From Oscillospiraceae bacterium (GTDB taxonomy: Bacteria > Bacillota > Clostridia > Oscillospirales > Ruminococcaceae): 40,031 nucleotides of DNA. The notes below the pieces were generated by a model that saw only the letters and a program-made list of their open reading frames with translations, was not told where the DNA came from and made no database searches. How positions within the stretch are numbered: the stretch's first letter is position 1; each line of letters starts with the position of its first letter. The stretch is taken from contig WRLK01000029.1 in assembly GCA_009777635.1 (NCBI GenBank), forward strand, positions 1 through 40,031, read 5' to 3'. This document shows positions 39,905-40,031 of the stretch, piece after piece. The position numbers and the translations under genes are program-made.

Positions 39905-40031
39905 TGCTTAATACCAATCCCAAGTTAAAAGCAATCTAGAATCCATTTACGGCCAGTGATGCTTTTTACTACGTCATTTGAAAGAGAGCAAATTGTATCA
40001 CAAAGCCTATCCACTACTTTGCCTAGCGTCT

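Noticed and set aside
1-40031. CRISPR arrays, tRNA or rRNA genes
   Set aside because: No regularly spaced repeats, no tRNA cloverleaf with TTCGAATC-type arm in a proper context, and no rRNA-like sequence were seen.

Overview
The window looks like a chromosomal segment of a Gram-positive spore-lineage Firmicute, most likely a member of Clostridia. The grounds are two SpoVG homologues, a Firmicute-type (class III) fructose-1,6-bisphosphatase, a UPF0397-type ECF vitamin transporter, strong AGGAGG-like ribosome binding sites, frequent TTG/GTG starts and sigma-A promoters with 17-bp spacers. Base composition is mixed. No tRNA, rRNA, CRISPR array or replication origin was found.

Layout. 1-97: start of a probable ISAs1-type transposase running off the left edge. 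281-2203: an ABC-F protein. 2237-5395: a three-gene ECF importer (S, fused A-A', T) behind a palindrome-overlapped promoter. 5485-10263: fbp, a UBA/DUF4342 membrane protein and an OmpR-type two-component pair. 10319-10856: promoter, structured leader RNA with terminator, and spoVG copy A. 10877-16281 (minus): a TetR-controlled MacB-like efflux operon (tetR, ATPase, FtsX permease, HlyD adaptor). 16365-20379: an HDOD/EAL-like signalling protein (copy A), a Pro/Tyr-rich-tailed membrane protein, CheV and CheC. 20486-22635: CmpB-like membrane protein, a 58-residue DUF6774-like protein and an amidohydrolase (copy A). 22636-23935: non-coding, apparently foreign DNA with a 42-bp perfect palindrome and a 5'-truncated XRE regulator. 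23936-31566 (minus): a LacI-controlled ribose/rhamnose/AI-2-type sugar uptake and catabolic operon. 31825-33531 (minus): a GGGtGRT protein and NifU-like Fe-S scaffold pair. 33730-38367: second copies of HDOD, leader RNA plus spoVG, amidohydrolase, DUF6774-like and CmpB genes, with a MITE-like insertion. 38780-39904: a serine hydrolase lipoprotein.

The main theme is duplication. Five gene families occur twice, about 15-25 kb apart. The block CmpB / DUF6774-like / amidohydrolase is present as an inverted copy, and both spoVG genes keep the same promoter, roughly 190-nt structured leader and intrinsic terminator. The leader has the architecture of a transcription-attenuating switch, and I could not match it to a riboswitch class I know. 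It is the best candidate here for an undescribed regulatory system, possibly SpoVG autoregulation. Paralogue identities are by-eye estimates, and RNA structures are hand-drawn.
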